Origin: Hsuehochloa calcarea
Lineage: Eukaryota > Streptophyta > Magnoliopsida > Poales > Poaceae
Direction of reading: 5' to 3'
Assembly: GCA_036346395.1 (NCBI GenBank)
Contig: CM070599.1
Span: 25,287,232 to 25,351,231 of the forward strand
Length of the DNA: 64,000 bases
Position 1 is the stretch's first letter. Each line of letters opens with the position of its first letter. The notes under the pieces were generated by a model. The model was given only the letters and a program-made list of their open reading frames with translations. It did not search any database and was not told the DNA's origin. Shown in pieces: positions 10,036 to 22,143 of this stretch. The translations under genes and the position numbers were made by a program.

Positions 10036-11095
10036 ATTTGGTGATATCACTAAAATACCGCCATAATTGCTTTTGGCTAAACCGCGGCGCAAGACGACAC
10101 AAGGAGAAGCGGTTTGGGTCAAGAGAAGATGAAGACGACGCTTTAAAATACGTACATAAGTTAAACTCGTTTGTGTATGGGCTTAACGGGTGCACAATAG
10201 GAAACTCTTCTAGAAAGTTACCCTCAACTATAAATATGGGAGGGTGCTGTGCACCTCCTTAATCCTTTTGCTTATTATGAAACACTAGTTTTGTTTTTGA
10301 GATTAGGGAGTGGAGAGGTTAGGATTCTTGAAGAGAAGATTGATTGTGTGTTCATGTATTGAGTTTTGTCCTCCATGTTGGAGTGGCTGTAAACCAGCAA
10401 CAAAAAAAATGTAATCTATGCATGTTTTCTTGAGATGAGTCTCTTTTCGTTCTTCCTCTCTACTTTGTGATTTTGGGGTCATCTTTGATTTTCAAGTTTT
10501 CTTTTGGTTTTTGCCCCTAATCTTGCTTGCTGTGACATGTGGGAACTCATCTAGGATCATCTTGATCATCTCTAACCCACGAGCAAGGTTTTGGATCTAG
10601 TTTTTGTTTTGACTCGATTTTGAACCACCCTTCACTCAAATGGGAAAAGGTCAGAACTTTACCAAGGATCTTCATGATCTTTGATTGGAATAGGTTCCTA
10701 ACATCCTAGAGAAGGTGTGTTCCAGGTTTCATCGAGTTTGGAGTTGTAGATCAAAAGTTAGACCTATTTACAACTTCATTTTTTGGGATAATTTTACTAT
10801 TCATCAGGCTAGAGTTCAGACTGCCCATCTGAGAGGTCAGACCGACCCATGTAAAAGTCGACCCGCCAATCTGAGAGGTCAGACCACCCATCTTATGGCA
10901 GATTGAGTTTTTATGGTTTTTGGTTGTTTTGCTTCGGGGGTTTGATTGGATTCAATACAAGTCTTCCGCTATGCTTGTATATTGATCTTCATAGCTCTCA
11001 TAGCTATTGGAGTGAAAATCATGTTGAATCTGATCTTAGTAAAAAAGCGATCGTGTTCTTATTCAACCCCCTCTAGTCGCCATTTTGGTCCAACA
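10036..11095 (+). repeat. Truncated 5' LTR of element B
   Basis: Collinear with 19218-20253 of the right LTR from TTGGTGATATCAC to the terminal GTCCAACA. A TATA box, CTATAAATA, lies at about 10228-10236, with its partner in the right LTR near 19416. The first ~880 bp of the LTR are absent. Confidence 0.85.
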
Positions 11096-11097
11096 AG

Positions 11098-11110
11098 TGG
11101 TATCAGATCC
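11098..11110 (+). other. Primer-binding site of element B
   Basis: TGGTATCAGATCC, complementary to the 3' end of initiator tRNA-Met apart from one base, two bases after the LTR end at 11095. Confidence 0.85.
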
Positions 11111-11153
11111 CAGTTAGTTCAATCTTGATGTTAACCGGTCACTGAACTTGGCG

Positions 11154-13448
11154 ATGGAGAAGTACTCCACAAAGCCGCATGTCTTTGATGGGCTCGACTA
11201 TGCCTATTGGAAGAATCACATACGTGTCTACCTTGAGCGAAGGACAAACCATATGAGAGGTTGTTCGAGCTCCGCTCGTTTTGCCCGATGTTGCTATGCC
11301 GGCTTCAGCAGCCCTCTTGGCTAACAACCATAAGGCAAAGAACCTTGAGACCGCGCACGAGATCTGTCACCTTGAGACCGCTCATGAGATCCTATATGCC
11401 GGACTTGGTACACAGGAGTACGATAGAATCTGTCACCTTGAGACCGCGCACGAGATCTGGAGCACTCTCGAAACCTACCATGAAGGTTCGTCCCAGATCA
11501 AGCAAGTGCGTCAGACGGTCTTTACGCGAGAGTATAACAAGTTCGAGATGCGTCCTGGAGAGAGCATCGATGACGTCTTTTCTCGCTTCAACAAGGTGCT
11601 CAACCAGCTGAGAGCGCTTGATATTGAATATTCTCAATCTGAGAATGTCACCCACCTCTTGGCTACAATCAACACCAAGGAGTGGGAGATGAAGGCTACC
11701 GCCATTGAGGAGAACGTCAACCTTTTGAGTCTTACTTTGGAGTTGTTTTGTAGCAAACTCAAGACCCATGAAATTAAAAGAGTTGATCATCCCAAGAAGG
11801 AAAATATGGCTTTGGTAGCAGATCCTCTCAAGAGAGCTTCTGATGATTTTTCTGAGTGTTCTTCTGGATTTTCTCTTGCTTGTTTATCTGCTATCCGTGA
11901 AGAGGAACTTGAGAGTATCCCTGCGGCTGAATTAGCCCTTCTAGCCAGAAAGTTCACAAGAGCATATAACAATGTGAGAAACAAAAAGAGAGGTGGCCCT
12001 GTGACTTGCTATGAGTGTGGAGATCTCAACCATATTAGGGCAAATTGCCCCAAGCTGAAAGGAAAGGGCAACCACAAGGAGGTGAAGGCGGCTTGGAGGA
12101 AGCCTCACGGGAACAAGCCCAAGTTTGATGCTGCCAAGCTTATGAAGGCCGCTCACCGGGTTCTTGCCGCTTTTGGAGAGCAATTCATAAGCGATGTGGA
12201 CTCCGGGAGCGAAGAGGATAAGGAGGAGAAGATCCCCAAGACAAGAAGAAGGGAAGACCAAGGAATTCACCGGCATGTGCTTCATGGCCGACTCCATCGA
12301 CGTCGATGACATCAATGAGATACCTCCATCCTATGACATTCTATTTGCTAGATGTGAGACCATGTATGAGCAACTGATTAGTCAGGATGAAGCTTTAGAG
12401 TTTACCATGGCTAGGAATAAGGACTTAGAGTCACAAATTGATAATATGAAATTAGAACTTGTGAATGCTAAGAGTCTTGATGTTGACAAATGTACTTCTT
12501 GCCATGCTTTTACATTCTGAACTCGCTAATTTACGCCTGATGTTACTTTACACCAACTTGAAAAATGCTTAGAATCTAGCAATTTGGTTGCTTCTGGTAA
12601 TGTTGATTCTAGCCTTTGCTCTTTCTGCATTGAACATGAACATAAAGTAAAAGATATAGTAGATGCAGTTAGAGCTAAGTATGCTAAGCTTAAGGATAGA
12701 ATTGATTCTGCTACTTATATTTCATGCGAAACCCTTAAGCTTGAAGTTACTTTATATAATGAGAGATATGCTAGAGCCATTAAGGGTAAAACTTATGAAT
12801 CATGTCTTAATCTTGAAAAAAAATACTTATCTTAAGGATACCTTAGAAAAATTCTCTAAAAGTAAGAAACAATTAAATATGATTTTGAATAAGTCTAAAA
12901 TTCCTTACAAGAAGCAAGGGTTAGGATACAACTCTGCCCAAGATAATTTAAAGCCAAAAGTTACTCAAGTCTTGGAAAATGGATTAGTTGAATTCAAAAC
13001 CCAACCTACAAAAATAATTTTTAAATTTGCAGGTTTTGCCCAACCATCTGTTAAGTCAAAGGGTGCTTCTCCTAGTGGTATCAAGTACCATTGCACCTAT
13101 TGCAAGAAGGATGAGCACTTGGTTGAGTTCTGTTGGCGTAGGTTGAAAAATGATAGGAAAAAATTTGCTATAAATTCATTTCATCAATCTAGAGCCGTCA
13201 TAAGACATGGTCATTTTGAAAAATATAAACCTGGTCTAGGATTTGTTTCTCATACTCATTATTATCATGGTCCTAGACAGGATGCATCTCATGTCTGTGT
13301 GACCATTGCTCATGATAGAACTTCAAATAGAATCAAGGATAGCACTTCTGCTTTGTATACTACTCACATACATGTGTCTCAGTACTGGGTTCCCAAGTCG
13401 TTTTTAACTAACCCCAGTATTAAGACGCATCGTTCTTCTGTGCTCTGA
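11154..13448 (+). pseudogene. Element B gag (frameshifted)
   Basis: It starts ATG at 11154 (MEKYSTKPHVFDGLDYAYWK). The UBN2-type capsid region breaks near 11240, where short deletions shift frame, resumes at about 11281, and runs to 12309 in one frame. A CCHC zinc knuckle (CYECGDLNHIRANC) lies at 12007-12048. A further shift near 12240 leads into an acidic, coiled-coil region with CxxC pairs that stops near 12518 and 12835. A second CX2CX4HX4C knuckle (CTYCKKDEHLVEFC) is at 13092-13133. The peptide CHLETAHEI occurs several times around 11347-11460 because a short in-frame stretch was duplicated compared with element A. Confidence 0.85.
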
Positions 13449-13482
13449 TTTTCAGGATCGCCGCGGAAGGGGGAAGAACACG

Positions 13483-14007
13483 TGGTTCGTCGACTCCGGG
13501 TGTTCACGCCACATGATCGGAGATTCAAGATGGTTCACCTCCTTCACGCGGGCGATGGGTGATGACTTTATCACCTTTGGAGATGATACACAATGGCGGA
13601 TTGAAGGGACGAGATCGATCAGGGTGAACAACAAATTCATCCTGAAGGACGTCGCTCTTGTGGACAAGCTAAGGTACAATCTGTTTTCTGTCTCACAGCT
13701 TCTTGATGATGGCTATGAGACTAGATTTAAGAAAAATTCTTGTCGTGTGCTTGATTCTGCTGGTGAGCTCATTTTTGGGATTTCTAGAGTTGGTAGAATC
13801 TTTGGAGCTGATTTCTCTGAGTCTCTTCCTGGATCTCTCAAATGTTTGCTTGCATCTTCTTCTGATTTTTGGATTTGGCACCGACGGTTGAGGCTCATTG
13901 GTTTTGATCATCTGACGCGAGTTAGCAACCTTGATCTCATGAGAGATTTGCCCAAACTCAAATCCGTCAAGGATGCTGTATGTGTGCCCTGTAGGCATGT
14001 CAAGTAA
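13483..14007 (+). pseudogene. Element B protease and GAG-pre-integrase
   Basis: NTWFVDSGCSRHM holds the retroviral-type aspartic protease DSG triad (Asp codon at 13492). This is followed by DDFITFGDDTQWRIEGTRSI and the pre-integrase zinc region FWIWHRRL..IGFDHLTR to CVPCRHVK. The usual WHRRLGH has lost the Gly-His (RLRLIG), which probably damages the zinc site. The frame ends at 14007 before the integrase core. Confidence 0.85.
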
Positions 14008-14028
14008 GTTGCCACCTCACACTCATCA

Positions 14029-14529
14029 GTGACTATGGTCATGACTGACGGACCAGGACAGTTGCTTCATATGGATACTGTTGGTCCTGCTAGGGTTCGG
14101 TCAGTCGGTGGCAAATGGTATATCATTCTCATAGTTGATGATTTTTCGAGATACACTTGGGTGTTCTTTCTTGCTTCGAAGGATGAAGCTTTTGGTCATT
14201 ATCATGATCTTGTTCTTCGTTTGGCTTCTGAACTTCCTGGTGCCTTGAGAGCGATCCGCAGTGACAATAGCACGGAGTTCAAGAATACCTCGTTTGCCTC
14301 TTTCTGTGCTGAGCGTGGTGCTGAGCATCAGTTCTCTTCTCCACACGTCCCTCTACAAAATAGCGTGGTGGAAAGGAAGAACAGTATATTAGTCGAGATG
14401 GCTAGGACGATACTAGATGAGTATAGCACACCGGGGAGGTTTTGGGCCGAAGCTATTGCTACAGCTTGCCATATTGCAAATCGTGTCTTCTTGAGACTAT
14501 CTTTGGGCAAGACTCCTTATGAGTTTTGA
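14029..14529 (+). pseudogene. Element B integrase core
   Basis: rve-type integrase core. First Asp in HMDTVGPARV, second in AIRSDNSTEF, Glu in NSVVERKNSI, so the DDE triad is retained. Two conserved Gly positions are changed to Ser (SDNG to SDNS; RKNR to RKNS). A TGA after PYEF stops the frame at 14527-14529. The downstream Gly-Lys-Xaa-Pro and linker region continue in another frame, with an acidic linker at 14700-14990. Confidence 0.88.
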
Positions 14530-15177
14530 TTTGGTAGAAAACACACTGTTTCTCATTTTTGAGTTTTTGGAGCCAAGTGTTTCATTCTAAAGACAGAAAC
14601 CTAGATAAATTTGAATCAAGAACCTCTGATGGTTTATTTCTGGGTTATCCTACACATTCGAGGGGTTTTCGGATCTTTAATGTTGGAACTAACATTGTCC
14701 AAGAGACATGTAATGTCACTTTTGATGAGACTAGCCCTGGAGCTAGATCCGATGTTTCATGTGATTCACAGGTTACAGAGAGCATCTTTGTGGAGGAAGA
14801 TGAGGATGAAGCTGATACTTGTCTTCCACCTGCTGCTGTTGAGGCTCTCATTCCAGCACAAGAAACTGCTGCGACTACTTCACCTTCATTTGTGGCCCCT
14901 GCTGCATCTTCATCATCAGCAGTACCTGCGGAGGTCGAAGAAACGCTATCACCCTCGGGCGCTCCACTTCACATTCAGAAGTCATCCTCCTGATCAGATG
15001 ATTGGTCAGCTTCATGAGCGAGTCACTCGCTCCAGGTATCATGATCTGAGTCTCTACTCTCTTTCTGCTTTTGTTGCATCTTTCGAACCCCGCGATATAT
15101 CACATGCTTTATCTGATTCTAGCTGGGTCAATGCCATACATAAGGAGTTAGAGAATTTTGAGAGGAACAAGGTCTAG

Positions 15178-16616
15178 AATCTAGTAGAGCCTCCTAGTGG
15201 TCACAATGTGATAGGAACCCATTGGATGTTCAAAAATAAACAAAGTGAGGATGGTTCTATAGTTAGAAACAAGGCTAGATTGGTAGCTCATGGTTTTAGC
15301 CAAGTTGAGGGTTTAGATTTTGATGAAACATTTGCTCCTGTTGCTAGATTAGAAGACATTCGTATTCTGCTTGTTTTTGCTGTATCTAAGGGTTTTAGGC
15401 TGCATCAGATGGATGTCAAGAGTGCTTTTCTGAATGGTTACATAGAGGGGGAAGTGTATGTTAGGCAACCCCGGGCTTTGAAAATCCCAAGTATCCGCAT
15501 CATATCTTCAAGCTATTCAAAGCCTTGTATGGTCTTAAGCAAGCCCCGAGAGCCTAGTATGATAGACTTAAGACCTTCCTGCTTAAGAATAATTTTGAGA
15601 TGGGTAAGGTGGATCAGACTCTATTCATTCTTAGGCATAGTAATGACTTATTTCTTGTTCAGATTTATGTAGATGGTATTATCTTTGCTGGTTCTTCTCA
15701 TGCTCTTGTTTTCAGTTTTTCTAAGTCCATGTCCAGGGAATTTGATATGAGTATGATGGGAGAGCTCAACTACCTTCTGGGGCTTCAAATCAAGCAATGT
15801 AAGGAATGGATCTTCATCCATCAGACGCAGTACACAAAGGATCTGCTCAAGCGCTTCGAGATGGGTGACTGCAAGCCGATCGTCACTCCATGGCGATCTC
15901 GACTGTTTTGGATCCAGATGAGGAAGGAGAACCGTGGATCAACACGAGTACCTCAATATGATCGGCTCCCTTCTGTACCTGACGGCCTCAAGACCGGACA
16001 TCCACTTCATGGTCTGCCTCTGTGCGAGGTTTCAGGCGTCTCCGAGGACTTCACATCGCCAATCCGTCAAGTGCATCTTCAGGTATCTTCACTCTACCCT
16101 CCAGTATGGCATTTGGTATTCCTGCTCTACTTCTTTGTCCATTCGGGGGTTTTCTGATTCTGATTTTGTGGGATGTCGGTTAGATAGGAAGAGTACCTCA
16201 AGCACTTGTCACTTCTTAGGCACTTCTCTTGTCTCTTGGTCTTCTAGGAAATAATCTTCTATTGCACAATCCACTGCAGAAGCTGAGTATGTAGCTGCTG
16301 CTAGTTGCTGTAGTCAGATTTTATGGATGGTGTCCACTCTTAAGGACTATGGTTATCTTTTGCTAGTGTTCCTCTTCTCTGTGATAACACTTCTGCCATT
16401 AATATTGCTAAGAACCCTGTGCAACACTCTAAAACCAAGCACATAGACATTCGCTATCACTTCCGTAGAGACCATGTAGAGAAAGGTGATATTGTACTAC
16501 ATTTTGTGGAGTCCGAGGCTCAGTTAGCTGATATTCTCACTAAGCCTTTAGACCCAACTAGGTTTGCCACCTTGAGAAGTGAGTTAGGGGTAGTTTACCC
16601 CTATGGGTTGGTTTGA
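15178..16616 (+). pseudogene. Element B reverse transcriptase and RNase H
   Basis: RT begins with NVIGTHWMFKNKQSEDGSIV and continues KARLVAHGFSQVEGLDFDET, QMDVKSAFLNG, then shifts frame near 15475. The catalytic YVDD box reads YVDG at 15666-15677, losing one metal-binding Asp, so this copy cannot be active. RNase H remnants include LYLTASRPDIHF and FSDSDFVGCRLDRKSTS, and the final KTKHIDIRYHFRRDHVEKG and ADILTKPL. A stop at 16614-16616 is followed by GAGGGGGAG. Confidence 0.9.
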
Positions 16617-18336
16617 GGGGGAGTTGGTTCTTTTCTGAACTTTCCTTGTTCTTATGATCTTTTCTTGTTTTTTTTCTGAACTTATTAATCTTTATAAGAT
16701 TTTAGGTTTTTCTTACATCTCATTGTTTTATATTGCATTCATATGAAAATCATAAAAAGATGCATTGTAATATAAGCCTTACTGCTTATCTTTTGAATCG
16801 ATGAAGCTTTGCTTATGACCCTCTTGAGCTTTAGAATTTCAATTTTTAGTCAATATCATGTCTAGTTCTTTGACTTGCTAGAATTATCATGCTTTCACAT
16901 GTGTAGCTAAGTCTTTGCTAAGTGAGCTAGAACTTTAAGATAACTTGAACTAAAAATTACAATTTATGGATCTTTTAGCTAAGTTGCACAATTAGTGATC
17001 CTCTTGTGACACTGGTCCTGTCAAAATTTCTTTGTTAGCTCTTGAATCTATGATTGAACATCTATTGAGCTTTTTGTTCCCTTGCAAATCTAAAACTACT
17101 CTTATGCAAACTGAAAAATCACATTTCAAAATCTGTGTCAAACTATTATCACGAGACTGCTTGTCAAAGATATGAACTTGGAGATAGTTTGATGATCCAG
17201 ACGATCTCATGGGGATTGCTTGTCAAAATTAACATGAACCTCAAGATTTGTCACCCTGGTTGAAGCTTAGGAAGATATTATGGTTGGCTCCTAATCCAGG
17301 ATTTTCTTCACTAAGATAGGCCGTTAATTGCCTTGGTTGAAGCTTATGAAGAATTTGTGGATGGCTCCTAGTCCAGGATCTTCTTCACTAAGATAGACCT
17401 TTAATCAACAACAATATTCATTGCAAATGAAAAATTGTTGTAAAAATGGGTGACTGAAGTTCCTTGAGCAAAATGATTCAATTCCGGACTTTCTGTCTCT
17501 AGGATGGTTATTGTTAGCTTCTTGATCTCACATTGTCATTCTGACATAGCCATTATCACTTTAGGATCTCTGTTGATGAACTTGCTAGTTTTGAAGCTTT
17601 GTTTAAATTGTTACAATTCATCGCTTTTACTTTGAGCCTTCTAGTTTAGCTTTGATATATATGTCTTAACATGATCTTGCTAGCGCTTTCATGCTTGATA
17701 TGTATTGTGTAATTATAGAAATGCTAGCTTGTTCTTTTGGGTAATCTTCAAAGCTTCTTGTGCTAAAATATGCAAAATTCAAAAATATGAAGCCACTTCA
17801 TCCCATTTCATGCATGCTCTTTCTTATGCTTTTTCCTCATTTCTGTATTTTTTTTATCTTTGGATGAGAGAAAGACGTGATTCCTTGATGACTTCATTGA
17901 CAAAGGGGGAGAAGAAGTAGCAAAAATGTTAAAAGGGGAGCTATTTGGAGAAAATAGAGAAAATATTTTTTTAAAAAAAATGATGATCAAAGTGAGGGGG
18001 AGCTTGTAATTTGCATTCTTATGATCTTATTGCCATTTTTGAACTTGAATTCAATTCTTGGAACCTCACAATGATCAAAGGTCAATTTGAACAATTGTTC
18101 TTTCATATGGACCTTAAGTGATATTTTTTACTCTTATTTGGAAATTGAAGCTTTCTTGCTTTTTTTGACTTATCTCACTTGCCTATACTAATCTGAAGCC
18201 AACTTGGTCATTTCTATTGCTTTCTCTTGCTCTTGACCAAGTTGTACCTTTGTGCGAAAACAACGAGTAGTTTTACTTTTCAAATCTTAAACTTACATTT
18301 TTGAGAAATTGCCAATGTGTTCATCAAGGGAGAGAT
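16617..18336 (+). other. Noncoding 3' region of element B with repeated polypurine tracts
   Basis: About 1.7 kb between the pol stop and the right LTR with no long ORF. It contains several polypurine motifs (about 16614, 17902, 17930, 17994 and 18326, the last directly before the LTR). A related ~1.8-kb region is found in element A (29520-31344). Two near copies of a phrase with TGGCTCCTA(G/A)TCC occur near 17286 and 17364. Confidence 0.75.
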
Positions 18337-20253
18337 TGTGGATATCATGGGGATATGCTCATGATCTTAGGATGATGTTACAATTGGCAATGGCTTTAAA
18401 GGTTTATCGAATCACGCGTTTTTGGCAAAATCTCGGTCTTTGTCGAGGCCATCACGCGATCCCGACCGGCCGTAGCGGCGATCGGTGGGCGATGTGATCG
18501 ACCGCCCGTGATGGTCGGACCGTCCATTGCAAATGTTGGAGTTTGGAGCTGGGCCAAAAATAAAAGGTGTAGGTAAGAGAGGGGGTTCTCATACACTTGG
18601 TCTCATAATTTTTAAAGCTTCCAGTCAAAAGATCTATTCGTTTGAAATTTTCAGAGAGGTTTTGGATTTCAAGTGCTGAAAATTGGCTAAGTCCCTAGCT
18701 GGGCGATCTGACCAGCCAAGGCGTGGTCAGACCGGCCATTGAGTGGCGGTCTGACCGGTTTCCACTTGATTCGTCGGCTTTCGTAGTGGCGATACTTGTT
18801 TGTTGAGTCAAGTTCATGGGTTTCAGTGCATATATATTGCATGATGCATGTTTTGACTAACGTGGGTCAAGTTGCGAAGAACTTTTTCCCGGAATCGATT
18901 TCTTGGTCTATTGTTGTGCATGTTGCTTAGAGATCAACGACGGTCAACGGCGAGGATGATCGGGACTAGGCTTGAGAGCTGAGGTTCAGAACGATCGAGC
19001 ATGGCACAAAATGAACAAGGATGACCGAACGGGAAGTTCAGTGCGACGGGTTGCATCAAGCAGCGCCGGGGTCAGTACAAGTGCCATGGTGGTTTCGGTG
19101 GGAGCCGGATGGGAGAGACCTGCCGACATGATGAGAGCCGTTGATCAACCTACACATGGCGAAGCATGGAACTACTTCATGAACATTGAACTCGGTCTTT
19201 GGAGAAGGATCGAGAATGGGTATTTTGGTGATATCACTAAAATACCGTCTTGATTGCTTTTGGCTAAACCGTGGCGCAAGACGACGCAAGGAGAAGCGGT
19301 TTAGGTCAAGAGAAGATGAAGACGGTGTTTTAAAATACGTGCGTGAGTTAAACCCATTTGTGTATGGGCTTAACGGGTGCCTAATAGGAAACTCTTCTAG
19401 AAAGTTAGCCTCCACTATAAATATGGGAGGGTGTTATGCACATCCTTAATCCTTTTGCTTATTTTGAAACCTTAGTTTTGTTTTTGAGATTAGGGAGCGA
19501 AGAGGTTAGGATTCTTGAAGAGGAGATTGATTGTGTACTCATAAATTAAGTTTTGTCCTCCATGTTGGAGTGGTTGTAAACCAGCAACAATCACAAATCA
19601 ATCTATGCAAGTTTTCTTGAGATGAGTCTATTTTCGTTCTTGCTCTCTATTTTGTGATTTTGTGGCCATTTTTTATTCTAAAGTTTTCCTTTGGTTTCTG
19701 CCCCTAATCTTGCTTACTGTGACATGTGGGAACTCATCTAGGATCATCTTGATCATCTGTAACCCACGAGTAAGGTTTAAATCTAGTTTTCGTTTTGACT
19801 CAATTTTGAACCACCCTTCACTCAAATGGTAAAAGGTCTTTGATAGGAATAGGTTCCTAACATTCTAGAGAAGGTGTGTTCCAAGTTTCATCGAGTTTGG
19901 AGTTGTAGATCAAAAGTTAGACCTATTTGTAACTTCGTTTTTTGGCCTGATTTTACTGTTCATTAGGCTGGAGGTCAGACCGCCCATCTGAGAGGTCAGT
20001 CCGCCCCATGTAAAAGTCGACCCGCCAATCTGAGAGGTCAGACCGCCCATCTTATGGCAGATTGAATTTTTATGGTTTTTGGTTGTTTTGCTTCGGGGCT
20101 TTGATTTGATTCAATACAAGTCTTCCGCTATGCTTGTATATTGATCTTCATAGCTGTCATAGCTATTGGAGTGAAAATCGTGTTGAATCTGATCTTAGTG
20201 AAAAAGATATCGTGCTCCTATTCACCCCCCTCTAGTCGTCGTTTCGTCCAACA
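18337..20253 (+). repeat. 3' LTR of element B (1,917 bp)
   Basis: Starts TGTGGATATCATGG and ends GTCCAACA. It carries GGTC-type CG-rich palindromes (for example GGTCAGACCGGCC near 18730) and a TATA box near 19416. Its distal 1.04 kb matches 10036-11095. Confidence 0.9.
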
Positions 20254-20277
20254 CTTAGCCTTCTTTAGTTATTGTTG

Positions 20278-20325
<48 letters not shown>

Positions 20326-20326
20326 T
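20278..20326. repeat. (TG)n(TA)n microsatellite
   Basis: About 15 TG units followed by about 8 TA units directly right of element B. Confidence 0.95.
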
Positions 20327-20800
20327 AGGCAACATCTTTATTAGGGGATGACTTCAAGGAGAAAAATGCAAGGAAGTTGCATCGACGATGTCAATTCTCA
20401 CCGTATACAGGTCGATGGAGTGGACAGCTTATCAGATATAGATGATGATTATGAGTATGTTGTCGGGTGATGACGTTAGTGAGGAAGAGTTACATCCAGT
20501 TAACAGTACACTGTCGACTTCTAGATGCTTGCTTCCTGTTCCATTGGTTTTATTCTTAGTACTCTTGGCCTTCCTCTTCTACGTTCTTTTTCACAAGGGG
20601 CAAAACCTTTATTTGTACAAAGTCTTCCTCACTAACATCTTCACCTTACAGCTTATACCCGGGATCATCTGTTTCTGATAAGCTATCCACTTCATCGACT
20701 TGTATCGGCTTATAGGACTGCCATTGTCGACACGACTTCCTTGCTACTGTTCTGCTTTAATCTTCATTCCCTAATATAGATGTTGCCTGACAACTTAAAT
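20325..20800. repeat. Imperfect inverted repeat with ~190-bp arms
   Basis: The left arm (about 20325-20510) and the reverse complement of the right arm (about 20612-20800) share a run of matching stretches: GGCAACATCT, GCAAGGAAGT, GTCGATG, AGCTTATCAGA and TTAGTGAGGAAGA. Both arms look protein-derived in the same relative frame: DGVDSLSDIDDDYEYV on the left and DEVDSLSETDDPGYKL on the right. The source protein was not recognised; an acidic transposon protein is possible. Confidence 0.65.
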
Positions 20801-20869
20801 GTTTTGGAGAACCGATTAGGTAGTACATGAACCTCAGCTACGTAGTGACATCCAAGGGTCAAATAACCG

Positions 20870-21082
20870 CTATCGGACCGAATCCCGGCAGGGGGGCAGG
20901 ACCGGTAACCGGCCGGTTACCGGTTTTCCTGGAAAAAATCCGATTGAATTTTGTTTGAATTTACTTAAAAACCAACCGAAATTCAAAATTCAAAATTTGA
21001 ACTTGCAAAACCCGGGAAAACCGACCGAGATTTTGCATCCCGGACCCCGACCGGTAACCGGCCGGGAATTTTTTACCTGGTG
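20870..21082. mobile_element. Short CG-rich palindromic element, MITE-like
   Basis: Contains ACCGGTAACCGGCCGGTTAC (about 20900-20925) and a matching block GACCGGTAACCGGCCGGG (about 21049-21066) near the other end, with an AT-rich centre. The overall layout resembles non-autonomous DNA elements of grasses. Exact ends and target duplication were not established. Confidence 0.4.
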
Positions 21083-21167
21083 ACATCATACGCTATACCA
21101 GGTTGCTCGAAGACGCTTTGAGTATCGGTTAGGCGGCCATTCATTTGGCTGGACTTATTGTGGGTCT

Positions 21168-21274
21168 TGTTAGATGTGTATTATACAAGGGCATCTTTGA
21201 ATATGTAACACCCATGTATGTGTATATATATTGGCCCATTGGCCTCATATTGAATACAAGCGCTATTCATAACA
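21168..21274 (+). repeat. 5' LTR of element C
   Basis: 107 bp, TGTTAG to ATAACA, followed at 21275 by the primer-binding site TGGTATCATGGCC. Confidence 0.92.
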
Positions 21275-21289
21275 TGGTATCATGGCCAG

Positions 21290-22138
21290 ATTAGGATTAG
21301 GGTCTACCGTTTCCGCCACCGGTCTTTCTACCGGCCGCCGCTGCCGCCCTTCCTGTGTTCTGGACATCGCTTCTCGCCGCCACCGCCTCGTCCGCGCGTG
21401 ACCACGCGCTCGGCGTCGTCTTGCCTGACGAGCTTGTCGCCGTGGTCTCCGACCATTCTGCCCGCGCTTTGTGCTGCCGCCATTGCGAAACGCGCCGCTC
21501 GGACCGTTTTTCTCCACCACCGGATTCGCCCGCCGTCGCGTCTCCACGGCCTCAGATCCGACAGCCGGCGCTTCCAATCGCCGCCTGCGTCAGGGAGGAG
21601 TGCCGTCGGGGACAGAGAGGATCAGCCGCTCTCAATACTTCGTCTTCGGCCGAAGGCCCCTTTTTTTCACCGCACCGTCGAGGGAGGAGCGCCGCCGTGG
21701 GGGACCCTAGTTGCCCCCGTGCGGCCTCCTCGGTCGAAAAGCTTTCGACCAAGAGTCTTATTTAAGCCGGCTTGAGCCGGCCTCTCTTAAGCCGTCTCGT
21801 GTAGGAGGTAAAGAGAGAGAGAGAGAAAGGGGAACAGACAAGAAAAGAAAAACATCGTTCTAACCGCCGCGTCGTCCAGCGCTGCTTATTAGACTTTGCT
21901 GTCATTGGTTGTCGCGCCGTCTAGCGCCGCCTACCAAAGGGCACTGTTTCTGTTCCTCGCTGCCCGGTGATCTTCGATGGTCTCAATTATCGGGACTGAT
22001 TTCAGCACATGTGTCTTCACATGCGTGGCCAGTGTCTCTGGGAGTTTCTTACCGGCGAGTTGCCTTGTCCCCTTCGCCCTGCTCCGCCTGCTGAGCCTGT
22101 GCTTCCGAAGACTACTTTCGAAGACCCTCGTAAGGAGG
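21290..22138 (+). pseudogene. Element C gag, 5' part
   Basis: The CG-rich leader is followed by a gag-like stretch in changing frames: FDGLNYRDW-like codons near 21975, then LHMRGQ and TGELPCPP-like codons near 22040, typical of grass Copia gag proteins. It is interrupted at 22139 by the target duplication of element A, and the reading resumes at 33147. Confidence 0.7.
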
Positions 22139-22143
22139 CAACT

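Larger units (their letters stand above)
10036..20253 (+). mobile_element. Element B: Sirevirus-like Ty1/Copia retrotransposon, 5'-truncated
   Basis: Order: truncated left LTR (10036-11095), primer-binding site, gag, protease, integrase, reverse transcriptase, RNase H, a ~1.7-kb noncoding stretch, and right LTR (18337-20253). Protease-integrase-RT order defines Copia. Several traits match plant Sireviruses: extended gag with coiled coil, long noncoding 3' region, repeated polypurine motifs (GAGGGGGAG near 16614, AAAGGGGGAG near 17902, GAGGGGGAGC near 17994), and CG-rich palindromes in the related LTRs. The left LTR lacks the part equal to about 18337-19217, so target duplications cannot be compared. 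Left and right LTR copies differ mainly by substitutions. Frames are interrupted throughout and the RT active site is mutated. Confidence 0.9.
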
